64,000 nucleotides of DNA. Source: Centrapalus pauciflorus. Taxonomy: Eukaryota; Streptophyta; Magnoliopsida; Asterales; Asteraceae. The stretch spans positions 94,965-158,964 of the forward strand of contig JAANYP010006668.1 in assembly GCA_020465985.1 (NCBI GenBank), read 5' to 3'. Position numbers and translations under genes: made by a program. Below the pieces are notes generated by a model, which was not told the DNA's origin, ran no database searches, and saw nothing but the letters and a program-made list of their open reading frames with translations. Below are positions 51,965-62,463 of the stretch, one piece after another; the stretch's first letter is position 1; every line of letters begins with the position of its first letter.

Positions 51965-53802
51965 ATGATATAGAACAGGTTTGATTGAAAACCTTTTTGT
52001 GCCTAACTGGTTCTGGTTTGGGTTCATCTATGTCCTTTTTGGATATCGAGTCGGAAAGTAGAATGACGTCAATTTTTTCAGTTGATGGCTCATACAATAC
52101 TATTATTCGTGTCAAGTCTTCCTCCACTTGACCTCCCAGGGCATTTGAAACTTGTTGTTCCTCACTCTGCTCCTTTTTGGTTGCTCTCGCTACACCCAAT
52201 ATTCCCCCCTCAAACTGAACACGAGGGCGCTTCTCCCCTTAGGATGATCAGGATCCCCATGATCTCATGTTTCCTTTTATGTGAATCAGCCTGAGGGCGG
52301 CAGAGACTTTGCAAGTCTATGACTGCTGACTATAATCTGTCTATCCTCTTATTGATGTCTGCCTCCACCCTCTACAGGTTGTCGATGGAGTCAGTGAATA
52401 TCACAGCTGTGGTGGCTAACTGATCCTAAAGTGCATGGATGGCGGCGTTTGATTGGACTAATGGAGTACTAAGTGGTAACTCATGAGTTGTAGTACCCTT
52501 TCCTTTGAGTATGGATAGAAGGGAGGTGTGCTACGCCTCAGTCGTTTCCTTAAGGTCAGCCAGGTCTGCTCGGGCAACAACTCCGGCGTCACGGAGAACT
52601 GCCGTTAGCATCTCAAGAGTTGTCCCGGGATGGCCTGCCATAGATGGCGTTGTTATGGCTGTGACAAGATTTCCATCCTTCGTTTTTTGTATCACCTGGT
52701 GGTGATGCAGATCGGGATGCTGGAGAGAAATGTCACGGATACATCCTTAGTGCAGGGTGGCGTGTTTCGGGGTGTCGAATGAGACGTGATCAATTGAGCG
52801 GCAATTTTCGGGGGCAGCTAGTGACTTATTTCAACATCGCCCACCTCCGAATGAGCGGGTGATGGAATGTGTGATAGATCCCCGTGAAACGAAATAGGTT
52901 TCCATTTAGACGAACCTGAGTAAGTGGTGGGGGAAGCGGCGGCTACCGACTAGTAGGCTTTTGCAGACTTATCCAGCTGGGGGTTGTAGGTTCTCCCTCA
53001 ACACTCAGATTCACACACTCAACTCTCATTGGGTCAGAGATGGTTTGTTCGAAATCTCCATCTCTGCCCTCTCTCTCCCCCTTCTCCCTCCCTGACCACA
53101 CTGAACTCCCACTCACCAGACCCTTGATTATTTTTATTTTCTTCCTCTGCTTCCTCATCCTCACTAACACTCAACTTACGAGCAGAAGTGGTTGGCTCAG
53201 TCGATTCTGACCGAGCCTCTTTTGGATAGACATTCAAAAGATAAACATGTACCCGTTCACTTATCTGATCGGCGTACTGGACGAAGAACAAAGGAATGTC
53301 CATGATCGGTACCGTCAGGAGCTCCCTCGGAAGTTCATATCACGCAAGAGCCCTTGTTTTGTACACGTTGGCCTCTAGTGGTTCGTGTACGTCATCGTCG
53401 TGTGATCCATGACATATTGAATGATGAGCTGGAGGAAGCACTGAAATGGAATAAACTTCCTCTCCTTATTTGTTCCTTAATCTTTTACCACACTTTCGAG
53501 TTCGTCGAAAACAAACTAGGCATAGTCGTAGTGTTAGTCCAAGGCGAAGGTTGCGAACATTGTGAGAACGTGAATGCTGGCAGAGTCACGACCAGAATGT
53601 TTCCCGGTGAAACATCAGTTGATGATATCGAAAAAGACTCTCCAGTGAAATTAAAGCTTTTTCGTTTTGAATTCAATAGTCTTAGTAAGGGAGCCTTCGT
53701 ATCCCAGAGATTGGACTTCTTGTAGAATGGTTTCGGGGGAAGGGATGGGAGCATATGAGAATTTTGCGAGTGAGAGGTATTCTTTTGGAAGGTAAAGAAT
53801 TT
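51965..53802 (-). pseudogene. Copia-X3 aORF remnant
   Basis: On the minus strand, short frames in several phases. Near 53800-53400 are YLPKEYLSLAKF, GSLTKTIEFKTKKL and FDELESVVKD. Then come KTRALA and MDIPLFFVQYADQISERVHV (53303), an acidic Glu-rich run (53160) and a C-terminal QLATTAVIF/IDNLQRVEADI coiled coil (about 52440). Order and composition fit an aORF (N-domain, acidic linker, coiled coil), heavily frameshifted. The assignment to family X rests on the adjacent polypurine tract and tail. Confidence 0.5.
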
Positions 53803-54064
53803 GACAATGGAAACAAATTCCATAAAGTGTAAGACTTGTTCACAAAGAACAGAATTCTATCTTGAGTCAAAATTGTTCTAAGGACATGAACAGCTTAGAC
53901 AGTTTCTGTCAAACCTGTCCAAAAGTTATGGACAACTTTGACAATCTGCCAAGTTACAACAAATTTAACAGTGTAAATAGACTTAGGCTGATTTTTCAAA
54001 TCACTTCTCAGGTTTTAATAAGACATTAAAAAGCCTTAAATTCTCCCCTTAAGTGTATCAATCA
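53803..54064 (-). repeat. Truncated copia-X LTR
   Basis: Matches the transcription-start-distal 260 bp of the X LTR (compare 51660-51941). Its outer side has a polypurine tract (54078-54087); its inner edge jumps directly into X3 aORF sequence, so the rest of the LTR and a PBS are missing. Confidence 0.8.
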
Positions 54065-54077
54065 GGTTTGAATAAGA

Positions 54078-54087
54078 ATCTCCCCCT
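54078..54087 (-). other. Polypurine tract of X4
   Basis: On the minus strand AGGGGGAGAT, 13 bases outside the truncated X LTR. Confidence 0.8.
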
Positions 54088-54315
54088 ATGATAATGAGTA
54101 GGTTTGATTGAGGCCTTTTTGTGCCTAAAAACGGTGATATCCTCGGTTTCCTCTTTGAGGGCAGTTAAGTCAAGCTGCCAGTTGTGCGGGGCAAACTCGG
54201 TAAACGGAGCTGGGTTTAGCAAGACGGAATCTGGTAGCTGACTATTGTTGTGGGGGATAGGAGAGTGAGGAATGGTGAGAATAGGTAGGTATTCCATGAG
54301 TTCTGTAAAATGCAT
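54088..54315 (-). pseudogene. Copia-X4 3' tail
   Basis: On the minus strand a short frame (MHFTELMEYLPILTIPHS...) followed by the same AGGCCTTTTTGTGCCTA-type sequence (54102-54126) seen outside the other X polypurine tracts (18560-18590, 51985-52005). Cut at about 54315 by the copia-Z LTR. Confidence 0.55.
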
Positions 54316-55788
54316 ATTGGTTAGTCATGCAGACTGAAACTCATAAGTAAAACATTGAGACACAGTTTGAAACAAGTATGATAGAACCAGTCTATGCTGT
54401 TTAAAGCTTCATATTTTCGCTCAGTAGTATAAAAATACTACTGATACAAATCCAAAGTCGATCGTTAAGAGACTGATGTTAGAATAGACCTATTCACTCA
54501 AATGCCTATTATTAACTAGGACCAATGATGCAAGGACTGGAAACTTATTTTAATTTTGAAGAATTTTCAGAATATTGAATAAGAAAGTATAAAGAAAAAT
54601 AAAAATATGTAAGTGATGAACTTCGGTTAGGCCCAAAGTTCGGGTGGACCCTGCCAACTGAAGTTCCGGTGAGGACGAAAAGGGACACATGCAAAAACAA
54701 AAACCATAAGTATGTTGTGACTCAAACTTCGAGTGGCCCGAAGTTCGGTTGGACCTAGACCCAAAATTCGGGTTAGGTCCAAGAAAAATGCTTAGAAAAT
54801 ATTACAATAAACTAATTAGAAAGAAGTGGACCAAACTTCGGGTGGACCAAAACTGAAATTCTATTAAGGTCCAACACTTAGTCAAATTTAAAAGCAACCA
54901 CAAAAGGTGTGGACCGAACTTCGGGTGGACCCCCAACCGAAGGTCCAATGCATGCTAACAGATAGAAAGCTAAGTATGCATGGATACGAATCAAACTTCA
55001 AGTGGCCCAAAGTTCTGTTGGGGTACACACCCGAAGTTGAAGAGGCCCGAAGTTCGGTTGTGCAGCTGAAGTTCAGGTGTGCCCAAAGTTCGGGTGTGAC
55101 CAAAGTTGGTACTTTGTGCATTTATTATGTTCATGCACATGCATATTTTGACTTATAGTCACAGTGCCTAAAAGTGACCTAAAAAGCAGATCCTAGCTCT
55201 AAAATGTATGATGAACAACATTAAAACTAACATAATCACTAAAAAACAAGTAAAACTATCCTAAATATGCAAAAATCAGAGGGAAAACCCTCAAAAATGA
55301 CGATGAACACGAAGTCATATAAATCTATGTTAAATGGAAAAATAAAGGAAGAAAATGGTTACGTGATGGTCGATTAACACACAGATACTAGAATCCACAA
55401 GAAAAAGGCAATAAAAATGGAGATTTTTGAAGGATTTTGAGAGTGAGAATGGCGGTTTTATGGTGCATAGCGTCGAAGGGAAGGAAAAGGAAGAAGAAGA
55501 GTCGGTCCCTCCTTTTTATAGAGAGGGGAGGGCCGGGTCAAATTACTTTCCAAAGTAGACTTGGGCCAGCAGAATAAATGGGCTAAAAAATGAAAAATAA
55601 AGCTAGAAAATGGGTTTATCCGGTTAATCCAATTAAGATAAAAAAAAATAAAACAAACATCTTTTTGTGTTGTTCACATAAAAAGAGAAAATAAAAGGAA
55701 CTGAAACTAAATTCTTTTTGTAATTTTTCAGTTATGGCATAAATTAAGACAAATAAAAATAAAATAAAATGAGAATACAATTCATCAT
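54316..55788 (-). repeat. Copia-Z 3' LTR
   Basis: The minus-strand start near 55788 (TGATGAATTG) follows a polypurine tract. The left edge is approximate because no second LTR is in the window. It contains about a dozen AACTTCGGGT or CCGAAGTTCGG motifs between 54620 and 55100. Confidence 0.6.
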
Positions 55789-55790
55789 TT

Positions 55791-55799
55791 CTCCCCCTA
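55791..55799 (-). other. Copia-Z polypurine tract
   Basis: On the minus strand AGGGGGAGA, between RNase H and the LTR. Here no aORF intervenes. Confidence 0.8.
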
Positions 55800-56144
55800 C
55801 AAGTGTGAATTCTTAAAAATTGATTTCAAAATTTGTGCAAACTTGTAGTGAAAGAAATACTCCCTCTCAAATAAAAAATTATCCTTTTGAAGTGAACCCA
55901 GAACCCCGATAGAATTAAGAAAGCCTTACTAACCTGGATAATTTTAGCTTCCCTCTCAACATAAACATTGCTCATAGCAGTTGTCAGGTTCACCAACATT
56001 AAAAACATACATAGATAAACGAACACAGAGAATATTTTGTGACACTTTCTTCGAATTGAAGTAACAGATATTTTTTTAAATAAAGGAATTTCAAGTCACT
56101 ATGATAATTACTTGACAAAGAATTATTTAAGAAATATCCGGGAT
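55800..56144 (-). other. Copia-Z 3' untranslated stretch
   Basis: About 345 bp between the RNase H stop and the polypurine tract. AT-rich; I see no ORF, repeat or motif in it. Confidence 0.5.
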
Positions 56145-56758
56145 TCAACTAGATGGTGGATTTAACATGCCAATTTGAGATACTAAGAAATAAAAACGAG
56201 GTTCGTCTAAAGCCTTGGTAAATATATCGGCAAGTAGAAATTCTGTGCCTACAAAATACAATTCTATTGTCTCTATTTCTACGTGGTCTTTAATGAAGTG
56301 ATACCCGATGTCTATGTGTTTTGTTCTTAAGTGTTGCACGGTATTACAAGATATAGTAGTCGCACTTAGGGAGTCATAGTATATCGGGATATTGGTGAGT
56401 GAAAATCCATAATCACACAACAGTGTCCTCATCCAAAGCACCTGAGAGCAGCAGATTGCAGCTGCTACATACTCAGCATCGGCTGTGGATGTGGATACAC
56501 AATTTTGCTTTTTGGACGGCCAGCTCACCGGTCTGTCACCCAAAATCTGAATTTCACCTGATGTGCTTTTACGGTCTACTCTGCAACCTGCAAAATCAGC
56601 ATATGAAAAAGAAGTAAGATCAAAGTTGGTTCCCTTTGGATACCATAAGACCGAGTTCGAGTGATCCCTTAAGATAACGAAATATGCGTTTAACCGCAGT
56701 AAGGAGTGATTCTTTGGGGTCATCCTGAAAGCGAGCACAAAGACATGTGGAGAACATT
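56145..56758 (-). pseudogene. pol: Copia-Z RNase H
   Basis: RNase H end of a copia Pol: VLWYPKGTNFDLTSF, SYADFAGCRVDRKSTSG (SDAD is usual), STADAEYVAAAICCSQVLWM, LRTKHIDIGYHFIKDHV, EFLLADIFTKALDE, ending IGMLN. Cut at 56758 by the copia-Y3 LTR; the ORF reads on into that LTR by chance. A frameshift occurs near 56690. The rest of Z is not in the window. Confidence 0.88.
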
Positions 56759-57420
56759 TGTCAGGATCTAAAACTAAGTAACCAAGACTAACTGATTTGA
56801 ATTTATCAGAGTATAAATCAATAATCTTGCTTTGAATCAAAGTTTAATTAAGAAGTTTGCGGAATAACACTTAATTATTTTACCAAAAGCTTTCAGAATC
56901 AATGGCAAATAAACACAAGAAATAATCAAAACTGATTGTATTGTTGATTTCAATGATTACAATCACCTCTAATCTGTTTGATTAGACGAAGAACACAAAT
57001 TGTTCTTAGGGTTTTACAACCTTAGAGGCTTATGAAAACTCAAACAAAAGCAATTACAAACTTGAATATGCAGAAAACTCCTATACAATAGAAAGACCTA
57101 TTCTATGTATTTATATTGCTTCTTGATTTGTTTCCTTGAAGGACTATGACTTTTCTGATAGTAGATATGCTGGAATCTTCGTGTAGATATCTTTTCCTGA
57201 ATATCAGCACTTTCTGTTTATGAAACTGTTGAGCAGCTTGAATCACTTGACAGCTTGAACAGAGCAACTTGAGTTGTTTTACTCTAGCAGCTTGAACTTT
57301 TACACTGGCAGCTCGAGATTCTTCAACTAACAGCTTGAACTTTGTATTTACATATAAACTCTACTAACAGTTTGAGAAGTCTAACTAACAGTTTGAACTT
57401 ACTTAGATTATTTCCCAACA
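56759..57420 (-). repeat. Copia-Y3 3' LTR
   Basis: 662 bp, TGTTGGG...CCTGACA on the minus strand, third copy of the Y LTR, more diverged than Y1 and Y2. The GTTCAAGCTG cluster is at about 57230-57400. The left flank ACATT (56754-56758) is one half of a target duplication. Confidence 0.92.
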
Positions 57421-57430
57421 ATCTCCCCCT
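57421..57430 (-). other. Copia-Y3 polypurine tract
   Basis: On the minus strand AGGGGGAGAT directly before the LTR. Confidence 0.9.
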
Positions 57431-57521
57431 AACTTAAATTCTCAACACAAGACTTTAAGTTCTATACAAATAAGGAAATAAATAAGTAAACTGTTATTTA
57501 CAAACCAAAGCTTTCAAAAAC

Positions 57522-59444
57522 TTACAACTGTGCAAGTTTCTGATTTACAGCCTTCAAAAACTCTTGCTTCATCTCTTCTCTATCACAAGATATTCTAACA
57601 GATTTCATCTGGAGTAGCATAGCTTTTGGTAGATCATAAAATTCAAAATTGAAGAACCTACCAGATCCATCTGTAAATTTGATCCTGTAAGTCCATGATT
57701 TGACAAACAGATCAACTTGCTTGATCTTTAATCCCTTTTTGTTTGCATCCTCTATATCTTTCCTTATAGACTCAGGGTCAAAAATGGACTTCAGATCTTT
57801 GATGACTTGCTTTACTTGTGGTAGAGCCGATCTTACTTGTGTCACAGACCCAATATTGTGCATCCTTGTGAGCTCATCTCTAGTCAACTTTTGAACCATA
57901 TGCCAGAAGGTGTCATACTCTTCTTCTGGACCGGATTCCCTTCTTATTACAAACTGAAATCTTAAGTCAATATTGTCCAGTGGTTTAGCATACCAGTAGT
58001 TGATAGGAGGTTTTGTAAAGTCATGCTGGTCTATTAATTTCTCCAACTCCATAGCCTTTTGTAGTTGTTGCTCAAACAACACCTTTTTAACTTGATCTAG
58101 CTTTGCTTGTGATAATGACTTTGATGCAGGAATGGAAGCAACAGCTTGATCAGAAGGAGCAGGGGCACTGGCAGCAGTTTGAACATGACTTGTACCAGTT
58201 TGAACTGGTTTTTGGGATGTTTGGACTTCTTGGGAGACTTTTGCTTTCTTTCTTTTGTCCATCTCTTTGCCGTGGATATCTTGCAGCCTTTCTATGCTCA
58301 TGGACTGAGCCATCTTCTTTGGGATACCAGCTGCAAAGGCAAAATTTATTAAAAATCTTCTATGCTCAGCCTTAGAGTGCCCTGTTGGCAGCTTCCTCTT
58401 CTTTTCTCCTTGTTTGACCGCAAACCCTTTTAGGTAATCACCTAAGGTTTCATCATCGTCCATTGGGGGCTGGGTTTGCTGGTCTAACTCTTGATCCTAT
58501 TCTTCTACTAATTTTCTTGCAATTTCAGCATCAAAGGCAATCTGGGCTTCTCTGGAAGAAAATTTATGCTTTGGAGACTTAATAAGAATGCCCTTGCCCT
58601 TATCTTTTGTAGCAGAGGTTGTAGCTTGGACTGTACTGATAGGAGCTTGAAAACCTTCTTTTATAACAACTCCAGTTGCTTTTGAAGAAGCAGCTTGAGT
58701 TTCTAGGCTAACAGCTTGAGAAGCTGTTGGGACTGTTAGCCTAGATGGTTGAACTGTTGGGGCTGCTTGGACTGATTCTATTGGAGCTGCTTGGACTGCT
58801 TTAGGAAACTCCTGATTCTCCCCCTTTTTGGAAGCATTGGTTTGGTCAGGAGGACCTACAACCTTTGCCACTTGGGATTGAATCAAACGCTCTAATTGTA
58901 TGATCTTATTTCCACAGAGGGTAAACCCTTTATGGAGATAATCCATTCTCTGATTTTGAGCCGCTTCTGCCTGCTTTAGTGCAATAATCTGTGCTCCCTG
59001 TGCAGCAATGATGGACTTTTGGTATTCCAACATAGCTACAACAGGTTTCATCTTAGGGTCCGTTAAAAGCATAAGTTGCAGACTAGCCTCAAGATCAGTA
59101 AACATCTGTGGTGCTTGTGATCTATCACTGGCATGAATACCAGAAGTAGAAACTTCTGGGCCCCTCTGTTCTTGGTTCTGGGGACTTCCAGCTGGTGTTT
59201 GCACACTTGCTGTTGCCATGGGCGTGGTCTTAATGATGTTGGCACTGTCCTGCGCCTCTTGTGCAGAGACAGCAGTAGTGCCAGCCACAGAACCCATATG
59301 GACCATCTCTGGTGAGAGGTCCACCTCCTGAGTGAGGATGGGAGTGTCCTCAATGTGTACCCTTTGGATATTCTGTGCAGAAGTGTCCTCCTGCACAGGG
59401 TTATATGGCTCTTGTCTGAGGGCGGAGGAGGAACTAGCTCCTGG
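57522..59444 (-). pseudogene. Copia-Y3 aORF, C-terminal two thirds
   Basis: A single frame from the gypsy C insertion (59444) to 57522, broken only by a TAG at 58497-58499. It has a Ser/Thr/Pro and acidic linker, a coiled coil around AQGAQIIALKQAEAAQNQRMDY (near 58990), an Ala/Gln-rich segment, then a C-terminal domain with FQFVIRRESGPEEEY, KSIFDPESIRKDIE and FFNFEFYDLPKAML, ending KLAQL. It is the best preserved Y aORF C-terminus. The N-terminal domain lies beyond gypsy C, outside the window. Confidence 0.82.
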
Positions 59445-60529
59445 TGTGGCACCCTTGCCACAACAACCACCATTTACAATACACCCAGGATTAATCACCA
59501 TCATACAATAACATAATGATCTGATAACCTAAATTAAGTGCGGAAGCATTTAAAAACATAAATAAAGTAGTGCAACAAGTGTTAAACACCCTACGGTGCT
59601 ATAAGGTACCAAGTCTAAGTCTACACACCCATACATTTATTACAATCATCCAGAATATAATACAACATTATCCAATCACGATTACCGATTAAATAGTGCC
59701 GAGTCTCCCAAATCTTCCCCAAACGACCTAACTAGAAAGTCTAGCAGTAGATTTTCCTTTGCCTGTAAAAAATACAACAACTAAAACGTAAGCGAATGCT
59801 TAGTGAATACATAGATTGCGCATTTTATAAGTCTTTATGAAGCCCAAGAGTAATCCCGACGACAAACGTCGTATACTCTCTTCGTACACCAAGTACGGAC
59901 CAGAGCCGCAGCCCCTTCGAGCCCAAAGCTCGGCATTTACACATACCATCTGAGACAAACGTACGATCGGGGATGACATACTGCCTACCGGGCCTAGGAG
60001 GGATCAGCTCCAGGTCATATAGCACAGTAACATCAGAGTAATCGATGCGACCCACCGGTCCATCACTAGATGCACAACAACCGAAAGGACATGCAACAAG
60101 TAAGAATGTGCATCTAAATCTACGCAAGTTAGTAGAATTCCAAACAATCAATGAAACAACAAGTCTCAGCAGGCAAAGCTTACATAAAACAAATATAAAC
60201 ATGCGAAATCTACTGTACTCACAGTGGGTGCGTAATTATCTTTTAACCGATATTATTTCTCTTCGGGCTTTCAACCGGATCCACCAAGTACCCCACTGTG
60301 GGTTAAACAACACCACAAGGGACCTGTTATATCAATTACAACAATTCCTCGAATCATTAACCGTTTAAATCTATAAAATCAAGTTTCGTAAATTTGGCGA
60401 TATTTCCCCCCGTTTCGGGTACATATCTAAATTCGAACTATAACTAAAGTTGAAACCCATTTCAAGTCTATATCTTGTCCTTTGCATATTTCATATCATT
60501 TTATGTGTTGTATATGAGTTTCATTCATA

Positions 60530-60950
60530 ATACTCGAGTTTAGGGAGTAGCATTCTAAATTTTAAGCATTAAACTCGAATTTAATGGGTTAGATTCGAAA
60601 TCAAGCATCAGATTCGAACCATATAGTCAGATTCGAACTAAGCTTCGAATCTAGGCTTAGATTCGAACTCACACCCTTCGAATCTAGGGTAGATTCGAAC
60701 ACCCCAAAGCATAAATTCTACTTCCATTCGAGTTTAGGGGATAGATTCGAACCCCATGTATTAAATTTGAAACCATGCTCGAGTCTAAGTAATAGATTCG
60801 AACTAACCCTTCGAATCTAGGGTAGTTTCGAAACCCCATTCGAATCTAGTGATACACACTCGAAAACACACTCGAATCTAGTACAAAAATCGAGTTTGTT
60901 CTTGCATTTCGACTCTGTTCTTGACATATTCGAGTCTGTTCATCATTTCA
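60530..60950 (-). repeat. TTCGAA motif cluster, gypsy C LTR
   Basis: About eighteen AGATTCGAAC, TTCGAATCTAG and ACTCGAGT-type sites in 420 bp, irregularly spaced and in both orientations. Confidence 0.82.
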
Positions 60951-61335
60951 GCTTAAATCCTTCATTTCTAAGTCAAAAATCATGCATATATCATGTATGA
61001 TACCTAGATTCGATTCTATTATGCATATACTATCATAATCTTGCAGTATTTCAAGCAAAACAAGCTCCAATTTACATAAAATGACAGATTCGAATTCTAA
61101 TTTACTTCAAAACCGAAACTATAAACTTAAAAGGATCGATTCTTACCTTAATTCGTATGAAATCAGAAATCCGTTTGTAGATTGTTGTTGTACTCCTCGA
61201 TACCTTTCCGATGACGTATAATTCTCGAAAATCTGACGGTCGGTTTGTGATATATCTTAGAGAGATGTAGAGAGAAAATTTCTAGAGAGATGAAGTAGTG
61301 AGAGAGTGTAAACTAGAAAAATGAAGCCTATTGCC

Positions 61336-61344
61336 CTTTATATA
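61336..61344 (-). promoter_or_regulatory. Candidate TATA box, gypsy C LTR
   Basis: On the minus strand TATATAAAG, about 260 bp into the LTR in transcription direction and followed by GA/TC-rich sequence. Confidence 0.45.
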
Positions 61345-61638
61345 CTACTTTCGTCATTTTGCACATTTCATCACTCGACTTAACCGGTTCCATAAAATAC
61401 TGATTTAATCTTAGAATTATCATAAATAACTTTTTAATTCATAATACTCCACAAATTTGATTCTGAGTTCAATTTTCTTAAAAATAGCAACAAACTTGCT
61501 AAATATCCAAATACATAATAATCGCCCAAATTCAACTTAAATATATATAATTTTTCCACTTAATTAACCAAAATACATCAAATTAAATCCGTGGATGTTA
61601 CAGCATGGGCTCCACAACGCTCAACTTCGTCCTCGAAG

Positions 61639-62463
61639 TTACTCGGACTCAAACAGTTTCGGATACTTTCTTAATATTTCTGACTTAGTTTCCCATGTAT
61701 GATTTGCTCCTTTATGATGCTTCCAACGTACAAGCACCATTTCTATCTCCTTGCTTCTTAATTTCTTCATATTAGTATCTAACACACACTCCGGCTCTTC
61801 AACATACCGGAGCCTTTCATCAACTTGCAGTTCAGTATGGTCGGCCCAATCCTCGTTACTAGAAGTAAATGACTTTCGAAGATTTCCAACGTGAAACACC
61901 GGATGTATGCCCGACATTTCTTCAGGCAATTCCAAACGGTATGACTGATTCCCCACTTTTTCGGTTATCTTAAATGGTCCGACGAATCTCGGAGCCAACT
62001 TTCCCCTTTTCACAAAACGAGTAACACCCCTCATGGGTGATACTTTCAGATAGACCCAGTCATTCACTTCAAAATTGATCGGTTTGTGCCTCCGATCATA
62101 GTAACTTTTCTGACGATCCTGGGCCGCTTTCATGTTCTGCCTAATCAACTGTATCTTCTCGTTTGTTTCTTGAAGCAAGGCCGGCCCAGCGATTGGTGTT
62201 TCACCCGTTTATCTCCAACATGTAGGAGTCCTACATTTCCTTCCATACAAAGCCTCGAACGGAGCTTTCTTGATCGTAGCGTGGTAACTGTTGTTATACG
62301 AAAACTCTATGAGTGGCAGATGATCGGCCCAATTGCCACCGAGATCTAACACACACGATCTCATCATGTCTTCAAGCGTTAAGATGGTCCGCTCACTCTG
62401 ACCATCAGTTTGCGGGCGGTAAGCTGTACTCATTGCTATCCTTGTCCCTAACCCTTCTTGCAA
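61639..62463 (-). pseudogene. pol: Gypsy C integrase C-terminus and chromodomain
   Basis: Two frames separated by a stop near 62208. The first (62463-62209) has the integrase E motif region (DGQSERTILTLEDMM). The second has KLAPRFVGPFKI and the chromodomain-like tail (VRWKHHKGANHTWE, RKYPKLFESE). Highly similar to gypsy B 46494-47330. Confidence 0.88.

Larger units (their letters stand above)
59445..61602 (-). repeat. Gypsy C 3' LTR
   Basis: 2158 bp, minus-strand TGTAACATCC...GGTGCCACA. The ends match gypsy B, but the centre carries the AGATTCGAAC/TTCGAATCT cluster (60530-60950) instead of the gypsy B variant. A minus-strand TATATAAAG box is at 61336-61344, and short GA runs at 61255-61310. 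Confidence 0.9.

Noticed and set aside
53354..53725. Plus-strand 123-codon ORF as a host gene
   Set aside because: The minus strand of the same stretch reads as decayed aORF segments; the plus frame has no recognisable domain.
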